Under the pieces are notes generated by a model that did not search any database, had not been told where the DNA came from, and saw only the letters and a program-made list of their open reading frames with translations. Both the position numbers and the translations under genes were made by a program. A stretch of DNA of 64,000 nucleotides from Ailanthus altissimus (taxonomy: Eukaryota; Streptophyta; Magnoliopsida; Sapindales; Simaroubaceae). Below are positions 10,618 through 21,025 of the stretch, piece by piece. Every line of letters starts with the position of its first letter. The first letter of the stretch is position 1. The DNA is taken from the NCBI GenBank assembly GCA_946807835.1, contig OX327684.1, positions 34,966,501-35,030,500 of the forward strand, written 5' to 3'.

Positions 10618-12520
10618 TCAGGGTGCCTTGGCTTTTACTGGAGCTGGAAGTAACTGCATCACAGAAAAGCAGAAATCTTATCAGGAAATGAATTGTGCCA
10701 TTTCCATGGATAAACTGATCCAAAACCTTAACCATGCTGCTGCTATCTGAAATCTAGGATATTTAATACCAAAAATTTCAGCTAAGCAAGTCAAAACCAG
10801 TTTTATTTCATCACAAGTCTGTCAAACTGCATCTGCGGATTTGACAAGCTCATTATGCTGATAATATGTGAACTAAATTTTTGTAGCACTTCATGATTCA
10901 ATAAAAACACTTGATGCTTCTCTTTCATCTTTGTTCAAGTCAGACCATTGTCAAATCCTGTGTTCTCTTTCATTCTGGATGTACATTTTCTCATGTTTTA
11001 CATTCACATTTCATAGTTTACATGCACACAACTATATAGTTGGAAACAGTAATGAAGATATCAACTGTAATTGCAGGCATTGAAGTTGATACCTGGTAAC
11101 AAGAGATGAGAGAGGAAACAAATCCAAAGGCTCCTGTTACACGAGGAGTAACTTTCTTGGGGGCCAATTGAAGCAGCCCAGCTGCCACCACAATGTCCAT
11201 GGCTGCTTTAACCAGGGCTAGAGTCCTCTCATTTGACTTCTTAAGTTTAGCACGGTATTGCTCGTTCTGCATTAACACATACAGAAAAGAGAGAAGGGGT
11301 GGGGCAACAGGAGTTAGTTTGATATCAAGTGCATCCAAAAATGACATTGTCAACGGATTTTCAAGACGTTTGAATGGCATACTTTATACTTATCACTGTC
11401 TTTAAGATCCTTTTCTAACTTTTTCATTGATGCAGAAAGTCTGCCAAGCTCCCCAAGCTGACATATGAAGAGGTAAACTGGATCAGAAAAACTATCAAAC
11501 AGGAAATCACTCAACCAAGGTGGTACAAATTGAGGAACATCCAATTGATAAAGGAAAACAGAAAGCAACAAACCTCAACCAAGGTGGAACAAACAGATGA
11601 ACCCATCCAACAGAAAAGAGATATTCGGCCAATCAATTCAGTGCGTTCTTTGTTCTGCAGCAAAACAGACTTAGCTTAGTTGATCTACTAACATTTCTGA
11701 CAGAAATCAATTGTAAAGGTACAAAGCTGTTTTTACCTTATAGATGCCTGTTCTGCCAAGCCAAACAATTTGATCAAGAAACAAAAAAGTCGACAATAAT
11801 GCATTTTTGGACTGAAAACAAAAATATTATTAAGAAGTCACTAAGCCATAGAAGAAGAAAAAATAAAGGGTAAATATAGGCAGAAGTATTTGGCAGACCA
11901 TTTATACCTTTCCCAGCAAAACAAGTGGAAGGGGAGTTCCTTGGGGAACTGGGCTAATAAGAGCATGCAAATCATTGACAAACTGCAAATTTGAGAGGGT
12001 CATGAACAAATCATGTCAACATGAGGAAAAAAAAAGGTATGAACTCAAAATCAGATTCCTTTTGGAAAGATGAGATTTCGAATGTCCCAATTCAAAGTCG
12101 GAAAGAAAGTAAATACTACAAAAAGGCTCTTAAGAATTTTCTTTCGTTTCTCATTCTTTCCAAAATTGAACAAAAGCATACAGCACCGTTAACTACCATC
12201 TATAAGAAAATTTAACAATGCACGCCCTAAAAAGGAACAGTTAATAAATGACTTAGCACACAACAATATCAAATTAATCAGTAACATATGCTATGGTTGC
12301 TTCATTCAAGAGTACAATATGACCTAACCTTCAAAAGACGGAAAACTTTGCGCGCTAAACTGGTTGATTTGTCAACATTTTGGGCTGTACCAGGCTGTCC
12401 ATTACTCAAGAATTTTGAACCATATTGTATAGCTCTGCATATCTTGTCCCTGGCTTCAGCCTTATTCAAATACAAAACTACAAGAGCAAGTTCTGCTCTA
12501 GTTGCATCCAGTGTACTCAT
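10618..12520 (-). CDS. PEX11C: Peroxisomal membrane protein 11C/D/E-like (PEX11)
   Basis: Seven coding exons, in transcription order: 12520-12329, 11982-11908, 11811-11737, 11654-11574, 11457-11383, 11266-11093 and 10653-10618. Together they give 708 nt, or 235 aa, the length of the Arabidopsis PEX11C/D/E group. Visible hallmarks are the N-terminal MSTLDATRAELALVVLYLNK, KICRAIQYGSKFL, the membrane-proximal LGKSKNALLSTFLFLDQ and LFCWMGSSVCSTLVELGELG, and the C-terminal LLQLAPKKVTPRVTGAFGF. The family sits in the peroxisome membrane, bends it with an amphipathic N-terminal helix, and drives peroxisome elongation and division. The start exon has an acceptor (CAG at 12540-12538) just before the ATG, so there is a leader intron reaching to about 13.6 kb. 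The paralogue letter (C, D or E) is uncertain. Confidence 0.92.
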
Positions 12521-13760
12521 TATTTATCCTGTAACACCTGCAAATTCAAGGTACTCGCAGTTCATAATGATTCACACATAACTCAGATCAACAGAACATA
12601 ACAGCAGAGACCCTATGCTCAAACATATCATGACAAATATAAAACATAGTGAAGTACATCAAACAAAAGAAACAAAAGTTAGTCCAAGTCAAGCAAAATG
12701 AACTATGAATAGTATCTTTATCCAAAGGGAAGGTGCCATATGAGAGATATCGAACATCCCCAACAGCTGGTCAATAAGAACATAAAGAGTAAAAATCAAA
12801 ATTCAAATATACCAGTATCTCATTACACTTTCAAATTCCTGTAACCATCACCATGACCCACTAGCCACACTACTAACTGCTTGAGACCCTTTTTAGCAAA
12901 GTCCATAAACTCCCAGAATTGTTTCTTCATAAATCATAAAAAAATTCAACCAAGAAGACTATGATACTGTACTTTTCCAAGAAACACTTAGAGACCACTA
13001 TAAAGAATGAACCGAAGTAAGAAGTAAGGAATGAGCCAAAATTAAGGAGCTATCTATATCCTAATATAAATTAGTCCGAAAAAAAAACAACAGCAACGAC
13101 CTTATATCATAAAAAGCATAGCAACAAAGAAAAAGAATTTTTCGATTTAAGATATTTGAATTAGTGATTAAATATTTTTAAACAATTAAATTGTCGAACG
13201 ACCAAATAAAGTACAATAAAGATGAGCAATATTTCAACCAAAAAAAAAAAACGAATCATAACACAAAATCAAAAGAAAAAAAAATCAAATAACTCCAATT
13301 GCAAACAAATCAAATTATGATACCCAATTAAAAATCAAAACCCTTCACAGAATAATCAAACCAAAAGAAAGCAGAGCAAACTATCGAAACAAGCATGACA
13401 ATAAAGTCCAATTTCTCATAAACATACACTTAACAAACAAAAACCACTCTCTGCATACCTCAAAGTAAAGATCAAATCTTCAACAAAAAAAAAAAACTAG
13501 GTTCGTCAATTACACAAATGAACAGAATCTGTTTTTCCCTTTGCCCTTTATCTTGCTAAGACATAATACATAGTAGATATCAAATAGAGAAAGGATAGCA
13601 ATGTTACCGAAAAAAGTGCCCAACGATGTGGCCTCGAAATGCCCAAATTTCTCTCTGTTTATTTATTTATTATTATTTTCTCTAATTATATTGAAGAAAA
13701 GTTGCAGATGAGAGGCTGAGCCCTGAGGCTTCTCTTTAGCTTAAGCTAGCGTCAGCTTTA
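12521..13760 (-). promoter_or_regulatory. Leader intron and promoter side of the PEX11-like gene
   Basis: The coding exon starts 17 bases after an acceptor (minus-strand TTTGCAG|GTGTTACAGG), so most of this stretch is a 5'UTR intron. A plausible donor is CG|GTAACATT near 13607, with the leader exon beyond it to about 13.7 kb. No coding frame is supported here. Confidence 0.45.
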
Positions 13761-14265
13761 TGTGAGCATTTGTAAATGATAGACTCTGATAAGGGCTTGT
13801 TTGGTCCTCTCCTTTCCACTGCTATCAAACAAATACATTATCATACGCCAACTCTGTATTTGAAGTTTTTATATGGTGGGGTTGAGCATCAGGCTGCCCC
13901 TCACACCACTTGTGATCTTCACCGTTGATTAATGGATGATATGATAATTAAGGGATGTTTTGAAGATCACATTTTTAAAGATTATGATCTTTTTCCCTTG
14001 AAAGAAAAGGTCTTAGTCTTTTAAACTTATTTAGCGAAACAAGATATGAATGTTGAAAATCGTTTATCACAGGGTTACTTAAGTATCTGACTATCCACTG
14101 ATCCCAATTTGGACGGTCTTCATTTTGAAAAAGTCTTGGCTTTGACTAATCAGAGCCGTTGACTAGAGTCTAAGAACTGTTTCGACAGCCCGAATAATGG
14201 ACTTTGATGACTGGATTACCTTTTCTTAAATCTTTTTGCTACCCATTAGCCCAATAAAGATTTCC
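13761..14265. other. Intergenic spacer
   Basis: The spacer lies between the 5' end of the PEX11-like gene and the far 3' flank of the ARM-repeat gene. I see no gene, RNA or repeat in it. Confidence 0.5.
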
Positions 14266-14706
14266 TTATTCTGGCCCATTTTCTATGCTTACTGTTATTA
14301 TTATAAGACGATCAGTACAGTTGGAAATTGGAATAGACATCCTAAATAGAAGCTTATTCATTTGATGATGGATGCTTGAAGTAAAATCATAACAAAGGGA
14401 ATGGCGGTTAGGTCTTGGTGCCTGTTCACTTGCTGCATAACAAACAAATATCTTTTGTGATGTCATGTTGATTTTTCCAATTTTTGCCACAGCAACCATA
14501 ACAAGTCTCACAATATTTACAAAAAGTTTCAGCACCAACCACGTAACATCTTTGGCAGCATTAAATAACGTGACTTGAGGATTAGAAGCAATATCATAGG
14601 AACTATCCAACAAGGACATCAAAGCAGCAATTTTTCGACAAAGTTCATGATGACTTCCCAAATTTTTACTCATCTCAAGTTTTAAAGTGTTCCTAGGAGA
14701 AATCAT
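14266..14706 (-). CDS. Hypothetical 146-aa open frame, doubtful
   Basis: An ATG-started frame of 146 codons lies downstream of the ARM-repeat gene on the same strand. It contains a hydrophobic stretch (VTWLVLKLFVNIVRLVMVAV, about residues 54-73) that could span a membrane, and otherwise nothing I recognise. It could be a small gene, the remnant of one, or chance openness in the 3' flank. No splice partners or conserved motif were found. Confidence 0.15.
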   Translation of the reverse strand: MISPRNTLKLEMSKNLGSHHELCRKIAALMSLLDSSYDIASNPQVTLFNAAKDVTWLVLKLFVNIVRLVMVAVAKIGKINMTSQKIFVCYAASEQAPRPNRHSLCYDFTSSIHHQMNKLLFRMSIPISNCTDRLIIITVSIENGPE

Positions 14707-15404
14707 GCACCCTCATCTGGAGTACGAAATCAGATTAGACATTACAATTTTTCTTTCAGAAGAAGGAAAATTCAAGCAAGTCCGAATCCAACTGTAATAT
14801 TAATACCAGCTTGGTGTCTTGTCAGTAGCAGCATAATAGAATTATGGTATTAATAATCATCTAATCTAGCAGCAGTATCCCCTTAAACTTAACGTGGTAT
14901 AAAAATTCTTTCTGGAATCCTTGCCACCAATCGGAAGCTAGAGCAACTATAAGAAGAACGCTGTTGACCAGAAGTAGCATTCAAATAAATTTGCTAAGCC
15001 ACATGGCTACATTTAAAAAGTGATAACACAATAAATATGAAACGAAAGCGAAATCACCCATAATCACGATCCCTGCAGTAATTACAGAACCATTTTAATC
15101 ATCGGAAACAGCTGTAGATAAGATAACAACAAAGAAGAATAACAAAGATAAAACGTTCATTATGCCAGATCATGATTGCAGCATGTTAAAGTGCAAAGGT
15201 AAAATGTAGCAATAGGAGAGAAGAGAAATGTAAAGAAACCTCATATAACATTTATAAAATATTATGACATCCATTGCATGGCTTGAGCATCCAGTGCAAA
15301 TCATTGACTACTGTGTTTCATTCAGATAATGAAACAACATTAACCATACAAGAGAAAAAAGATAAAAGGTTTCATTATAGAAGAGGTGATTTTCTTGTCT
15401 TTCT
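14707..15404 (-). other. 3' flank of the ARM-repeat gene
   Basis: No coding potential is visible. The part next to 15405 is presumably 3'UTR of the ARM-repeat gene. Confidence 0.4.
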
Positions 15405-17087
15405 CTATTTCCTGGTGAACAAACTTCTAAACTTCCCTCTTTCCAATCGCTCAAGTAGCTTCTTTGCACTCGGGATGTCCATCTCTGAAAGTTTTTTAAG
15501 ATATCCTATTGCTCCATAAGAAACCATCAACTTCTTACATTTCTTACTTGAAGAGAGAGATGCAAGGCAGGTAATTGCATACTTCTTTGCAGTGTTTTGT
15601 GGACTTGGATCAAGCAACTGGACCAAATTTGGCACACTTCTATCATCTTTTTTTACTTCTCTGCAATTCTGAGAGAGGGTCACCAGGCTTGAAATTGCTT
15701 GGGCTGCAACTTCTCTAGCACTGTTTGATTTAGCTTCAAGCAACTTGACAAGCAGAGGTATACACCCTGCTTCGCCCACCAATTTCTTCATCTCTGTTGA
15801 GGTGCAAACCTTACAAACAGCCGATGCAGCAGCTTGTGCTGCACACAGGGATCCTGCTTTAAGAACGTGGACCAAACGAGGGAGAAAATTAAGAGACATC
15901 AAAACCTCCTCAGAAACAGAACCAACCAAATTCCTCAACGCCCCTACTGCAGATTCTTGGGGCAATGGACCATCAAGGTACGCCAACAAGCTTCGTATTC
16001 CACCTTCTGAAACGACAGACCTTCTTAGATTCTCATTGCTGGCAGTGAGATTCTGCAAACACTCAGCGGCATATTCTTTTGACCCCAACAAAATTCCACA
16101 ATCTAGGAGTTTGATCATGACCTTCACAATCCCTTCCTCTGCAAGTGTTTGGCGAACCTCAGGAACAGCTGATATATTCTTCAAGGTACATGCAGCTGCT
16201 GCCTGCGAAACAGAGTCACCAGTTTGACAGATCTCAATAAGAGGTCTAACCCCACCATGACCAACAATTGCTCGGGCTGTTTCTGCCGACATTGACAATC
16301 TCTGCATTGAAATTGTAGCTTTCTCTTTACCCACTGCACTACCAGACTCAACAAGCCTTATGATAGGTGGCAAAACACCTTCTGAAACAAGCCAATTTTC
16401 ACAACTACCTGATTCTGCAAGAGAACATATAACAGTAACAGTCTTTTCCCGCATACGAGGAGATGTTGCTGTTAACAAATGGACCAAAGCAGCAATATTG
16501 CTTCGCCCCAAAATAGACAAAACATTCTTTTCTTCCTCTTTCATGACCTCAACAAGGCTGTCAAGAGCTTTGTGCTTTGCCTCCAGGTGCCCGATTTGAA
16601 GCCTTGCAAGCAATTCCCTTATATTGCCACGTGTTGCAGCCTCTGCTTCTGTTGAAGAACCAGCCACAGACAAAGGCAGAGTAGCCTCACCAAGCACCCC
16701 TGTCTTGATCAAAAGTCCACAATCCCGCAAATTCAAATCCAATTTCCCTGATAAGGCATCAAGATCACTCTGCATCCGAAGCTTCCCTTCATACTTCTCC
16801 TTCAAACATAAATCTGCCAATTCAATTGCTTCCTTCAATGTCTTTGACACTGCCTGCAATTGCTCCTTGCATAATGCATTTTTGGAGAAGCAAGGATGGC
16901 TTGACAAGTCTGACAAATGCGATGGGATCTGCTCCAATTTTAAAATTATCATCTTCCAGCGACCAGGGAACCCCTTAACCTCTCTTGCCTTATCAAGAGC
17001 CACCGGAACAAGCCCTTGTGCATGTAACAACCACTCATCAGCTGATTGAATATCAGCCAAACCCCCATTGTCACCATCTTCCACCAT
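15405..17087 (-). CDS. Armadillo-repeat protein, VAC8-like (At5g50900/At2g05810 type)
   Basis: This is a single-exon frame of 560 aa from the first ATG at 17087. The frame stays open to 17111 but only from a GTG. The N-terminal 130 or so residues are helical and typical of this plant group (VPVALDKAREVKGFPGRW, IPSHLSDLSSHPCFSKN). From about residue 165 to the end there are tandem armadillo repeats, recognisable from units such as GVRPLIEICQTGD/AAAACTLKNIS, EYAAECLQNL, ESAVGALRNL and GCIPLLVKLLEAKS/AREVAAQAISSL. Armadillo repeats form a superhelical protein-binding surface. No U-box, F-box or kinase is fused, so it is probably an adaptor. The partner is unknown. The length matches the usual 550-580 aa, and no signal peptide or membrane segment is evident. 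Confidence 0.9.
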   Translation of the reverse strand: MVEDGDNGGLADIQSADEWLLHAQGLVPVALDKAREVKGFPGRWKMIILKLEQIPSHLSDLSSHPCFSKNALCKEQLQAVSKTLKEAIELADLCLKEKYEGKLRMQSDLDALSGKLDLNLRDCGLLIKTGVLGEATLPLSVAGSSTEAEAATRGNIRELLARLQIGHLEAKHKALDSLVEVMKEEEKNVLSILGRSNIAALVHLLTATSPRMREKTVTVICSLAESGSCENWLVSEGVLPPIIRLVESGSAVGKEKATISMQRLSMSAETARAIVGHGGVRPLIEICQTGDSVSQAAAACTLKNISAVPEVRQTLAEEGIVKVMIKLLDCGILLGSKEYAAECLQNLTASNENLRRSVVSEGGIRSLLAYLDGPLPQESAVGALRNLVGSVSEEVLMSLNFLPRLVHVLKAGSLCAAQAAASAVCKVCTSTEMKKLVGEAGCIPLLVKLLEAKSNSAREVAAQAISSLVTLSQNCREVKKDDRSVPNLVQLLDPSPQNTAKKYAITCLASLSSSKKCKKLMVSYGAIGYLKKLSEMDIPSAKKLLERLERGKFRSLFTRK

Positions 17088-18885
17088 GATTTCAATCTGG
17101 TCTTGGATCACACAGGTCGGAATGGTTGTTCTAACTCAATTCTAGAGAGAGATGACGACCCAGATGAGGAAAAAAAATGATATTAGGATAGAAATTCGGA
17201 AGGCAGTGGAGCAGTTGCAATCATAAAGCATGCATTATTATAAACTAAGATTGCAATTAAAATAAGACGGAAAAAAAAAAGGCCAACATCAAGTCTCTCG
17301 AGAATCTTGCATGATCACACAAAGCTTGTTCACTGAAAACAAGACCCGACCAACAAAATCGAAGTACCTAAAGATACCCCACGAGTCCTTTCGATTGTTT
17401 AGTCAAGTGATCATTAAATGCCAACCAAAATTAATTTTTATAAAATCGTACTCATGGCCACAAAAGAGTTTTAAATGACTGTAGATGAAAATGAAAAAAG
17501 TTACTTTTAGCGGCCAAAGAGTGCCGTCTAATTAAGAAGCCGTCGGCTAGTAATTTATTTGAAATACCAAAACACACTTCTACGTATCAAGCAAAATTTG
17601 GAAGTATTACAGTGATGGATTGGGAGGGCCTGAGGGGCATCTTCGTAAGGAAGAAAAACAAAGCTACGTGTTGTAACTTTACTTTTCAACTGGGAAGATA
17701 GAGTTATTTATCGTATTAGTCTTTCAGATATCTTCACTAAGATTTGCTTTGATTCCGATCTGCATCCAACGGTCAGGATCACTTGCAGACATAGGAAAAG
17801 TACGAGTCTTAGGTGTGTTACCATTTTTACCCCCATAAATAGAGCTAGCTGGTTTGAGTTAGTGAGAGGCTTTCCTTTGAAGAGAAGATACGAGTCTCTA
17901 TCTACAGTTGTAGAGTGTATTTAAATTCTCCCAAACGAACCAACCCCACTAAAATCAAAACCATTAAGGCGTTAACCAATAAATAGGAGAAAATTCCTCA
18001 AATTGCTTTCACTCTCCTTAAAATTTGAAGAACGTAACATATAAATATACCAGAAAATGGCTCTCTCTCCTCATTAACTGAGTTAGAAGGAAGTAACACA
18101 TAAAAAAGCAAACAAATTTGACAATTTCAAAGAACTCAGATAAGAAGGCAACAAAAGAGAAGAAGAGAACCCATTTGCAGAAGAAAAAAGGGGAAAAGAA
18201 CAAAAATTACAACAACAAAAAAGAAGCTTTGTTTTGTCGTCTCAGAGTAAGAAACTAAGAATCGAAGAAAGCAAGCATAAACAAGTTCAAGAACCAACCT
18301 TTAAGACTCAGAAACTGAAACCTGTTCCTTTATATCCGGAAAGCAACCAACTCTAGCTTGATCTTCAAACTTCTGCCTCTCTTTCAGTTGCAATCCACAA
18401 AAGCTTCCAAGAACTGGCAACCGACAGTAGCCTTACCTTCAAAACTATTCATCTCTCTCGCGAAACTAAAAACCCAGTAATGCTTCCAAGTTCAGCAATA
18501 AAAAACCGCTAGATCATCTGAGTCCCTCTCTTTCAATCTCAGTAGACAGCAACCCAGAAAGATTTCCAGAGAATCAGAAGTACCCAGAGGCTGTTTTTGT
18601 TTCCTTGTAGAGAAAAATAAACTAAACGGTCGAAATCACGTTAAGTAAAACAAAGATAATGCAAGAATCTTCGAGTAAGAAGAAGCTTAAGTTTGAAAAC
18701 CCCTATTAAAGTATTTGAGCTTTAACAGAAAAAGACACACAAGAGAGCGTTGTCAGGTATTTAATCACAATCACATTCAAAAATCAAATTTTTCTTCAAG
18801 TCTCTCTCTTCTTCTCTTTACATATAGAAGCTGTGTCAGGTCTCTCTGTCTCTTGGTGAAAAAAACGCATTAATTATTTGTTCAA
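17088..18885 (-). promoter_or_regulatory. Upstream region of the ARM-repeat gene
   Basis: No coding frame is convincing. The stretch 18.05-18.85 kb is rich in CT/GA runs and has minus-strand donor-like sites (for example AAAG|GTTGGTTC near 18295). A spliced 5' leader starting near 18.8 kb is therefore possible but not proven. Confidence 0.35.
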
Positions 18886-18887
18886 CG

Positions 18888-19530
18888 GACTGTTTGATTG
18901 GCTTTTTTTTTTTTTGGTCAAAAAAAAACTTTTTTAATATCAATTTTTTTTTATAATTAAAAAAAAGTTTTTAAAAATTAAAAAAACATTATTTATAAAA
19001 ATTTAAAATTTGAACTTTTATAAGTTAAATTTTTTTAATATAGGTATAATGTTATATATGTTTTAATAATATTTTTTTTTATTTTTATAGTACACCCTTA
19101 ATAAAAATATATTTTATTCAATTAATATATTTTTAATATTTTTTTAAAAATCATTATATCTCTACAACTATCATATTCTTATAAGAATATATCAAATTTT
19201 TTTTATTAATTATTTTATTTTTTTAAACAAAAAAAAGTAGTATTGGTTTATTTTTAATTTTTATATCAAATATAATAATTTATATTAATTTGTTGATTAC
19301 TATACATTAATTTTACTTAATTATTGTGTTTTAAGAAATTAAAATTAAGAAATATATGATATATTTAAATTTATATATACAAAATATTAAATTATTTGAA
19401 ATTTAAATATAAAATTTATTAAGTGTTACTTTTAATAATTTGATAATAAATAAGTACTTTTAATAATTTATAACCAAACGATCTAATACTTCAAATGAAT
19501 TTTTTTAATTGTCAACCAAACAAAATTAAA
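18888..19530 (+). mobile_element. Non-autonomous transposon-like repeat, copy A
   Basis: An AT-rich, non-coding element begins at ACTGTTTGATTGGCTTTTTT and runs to about ATTGTCAACCAAACA. Its reverse complement lines up along its length with 38742-39445. Shared blocks include 'atatttttttaaaa(a/t)', 'accaaa(t/a)ataataatttatat', 'aagtgtt.cttttaataattt' and 'taattgtcaacca'. The outer ends are imperfect inverted repeats of the type TGTTTRRTTGG, as in hAT-like MITEs. It has no transposase. The right end is shortened compared with copies B and C. Confidence 0.6.
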
Positions 19531-19559
19531 AAAAATAAAGAGAGCATTAGAGAAAGAGA

Positions 19560-19875
19560 AAACGCTTATATTTCAAACAAAATTGCTTAGTTGTCGAGCA
19601 TTATTATTGATCGTACAACTCTAATTATGTTAGGATAAAGAATTCAGCCATTGGGATTGATTTAAATTTGAATGTGCTTTTTAAATTTTTACATTACTGA
19701 GAGATGACGTGGCGGTAAATGCCACGAGTAACGTGGGGCTTGCTAATGACTCTTCAAAGTTCAACGCTCACTATAGTTGTAGGCGGTACATGTGTGAAAG
19801 AGAACTCATAAAAAAATGTGTGGTTGCAGAGTGAATTTACAAAATGGACTTACAACGGATCCAAAACCTCAAAAT
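19560..19875. repeat. Left copy of a local duplicated segment
   Basis: The block from 'gagaaaacgcttatatttcaaac' through 'gatcgtacaactctaattatgttagg' to 'aaaatggacttacaacggatcc' returns in diverged form at 20400-20580 and 20895-21020. It adjoins transposon-like copy A on its left, just as the right copy adjoins copy B. The whole 19.0-19.87 kb block was therefore duplicated as one unit. No coding frame is supported. Confidence 0.6.
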
Positions 19876-19904
19876 TACTATTAATATTTACAATAGCAAA
19901 AATA

Positions 19905-20390
19905 AACCCTGTTCAATTAATATATTTTAATATTTTTTTAAAATTTATCGTATCTCTATAACCATCATATTCTTATAAGAATATACCAAATTTTATTTTT
20001 TATAACAAAAATTAGTATTAGTTTATTTTTAATTTTTATACCAAATATAATAATTTATATAGATTTATTGATTACTACACATTAATTTTACTTAATTATT
20101 GTATTTTAATAAATTAATTTTAAGAAAATATATGATAAATTTATATATACAAAATATTAAATTATTTATAATTTCAACATAAAATTGATTAAGTGTTGTT
20201 TTTAGTAATTTAATAATAGATAAATACATTTAATAATGTATAACTAAATAATTTAATACTTTAAATGAATTTTTTTAATTGAGAGTTAAACAATTAATGA
20301 ATTAAAAAAAAGTTTTATTTATAAAAATTTTACTTTAAAAAATTATATTTTTAAAAATTTTATTTGAAAATTTTAACCAAACGAACTCAA
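19905..20390 (+). mobile_element. Non-autonomous transposon-like repeat, copy B (5' truncated)
   Basis: This matches the right two-thirds of copy A (for example the palindromic 'tcttataagaatata' and 'aataatttatat') and keeps the right end (ATTTTAACCAAACGAACTC) that copy A lacks. That end aligns with the corresponding end of copy C near 38742. It lies inside the local duplication and has no coding sequence. Confidence 0.55.
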
Positions 20391-20394
20391 AAGA

Positions 20395-21025
20395 AAGGGA
20401 GAGAAAAAAATGCTTATGTTTCAAACAAGTTTGCTTAATTGTCGAACATCATTACTGATCGTACGATTTTGATTGTGTTAGGTCAAAGAATTTAACTGTT
20501 GGGATTGATTGAAATTTAAATGTGTTTTTTGAATTTTCACATTGCTGAGAGAGATGTTATGACAATAAATGCGATGTCAAAGAATTCAACAGAATTCAAC
20601 TGTTCATAGGAACAATTTTGTTTTTTAATGTTTGGTTATTTTATTTTTTATTGTTGGAAAGTATTATTTTATGATTTTGTATAAAAATTTAATGGAGGAA
20701 AATCGGTTAGGATAAACATATAAATTTAAAATATGGGTTGAGGTGGTATAGATTTATTTTAAAAAATAATTTTTACTTATAACATAATTAAAGAGATTTT
20801 AGTATGAATTTTAATTTTAATGCACAGTAAGTGACATAATAATTAAATTTACCGAAAGATTTATTAAGAAGACCAACGTCAAACCCAAATATTGACTCGT
20901 TAAAGTTCAGTGCTTATGGTGGTTGTAGGCGGCACGTGTGAAAGAGAACTCATGAAAAAATGTGTGCTACAGAGTGAATTTACAAAATGGACTTACAATG
21001 AATCCAAAACCTCAAAACTGCCACT
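20395..21025. repeat. Right copy of the local duplicated segment, with insertion
   Basis: 20400-20580 and 20895-21020 together match 19560-19870. About 310 bp between them (20585-20890) have no partner, so there is a later insertion here or a deletion in the left copy. The best-kept part is the end: 'gtaggcggcacgtgtgaaag' and 'gtgaatttacaaaatggac'. Confidence 0.6.

Noticed and set aside
15745..17049. Plus-strand open frames of 160, 79 and 141 codons
   Set aside because: They are antisense shadows of the ARM-repeat gene, whose frame has clear repeat motifs.
17088..17111. Longer N-terminus for the ARM-repeat protein
   Set aside because: The upstream start is a GTG. The first ATG is at 17087. 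The same applies to the ERF, response regulator, GEN1 and TRM-like genes, whose longer frames begin at GTG or TTG.
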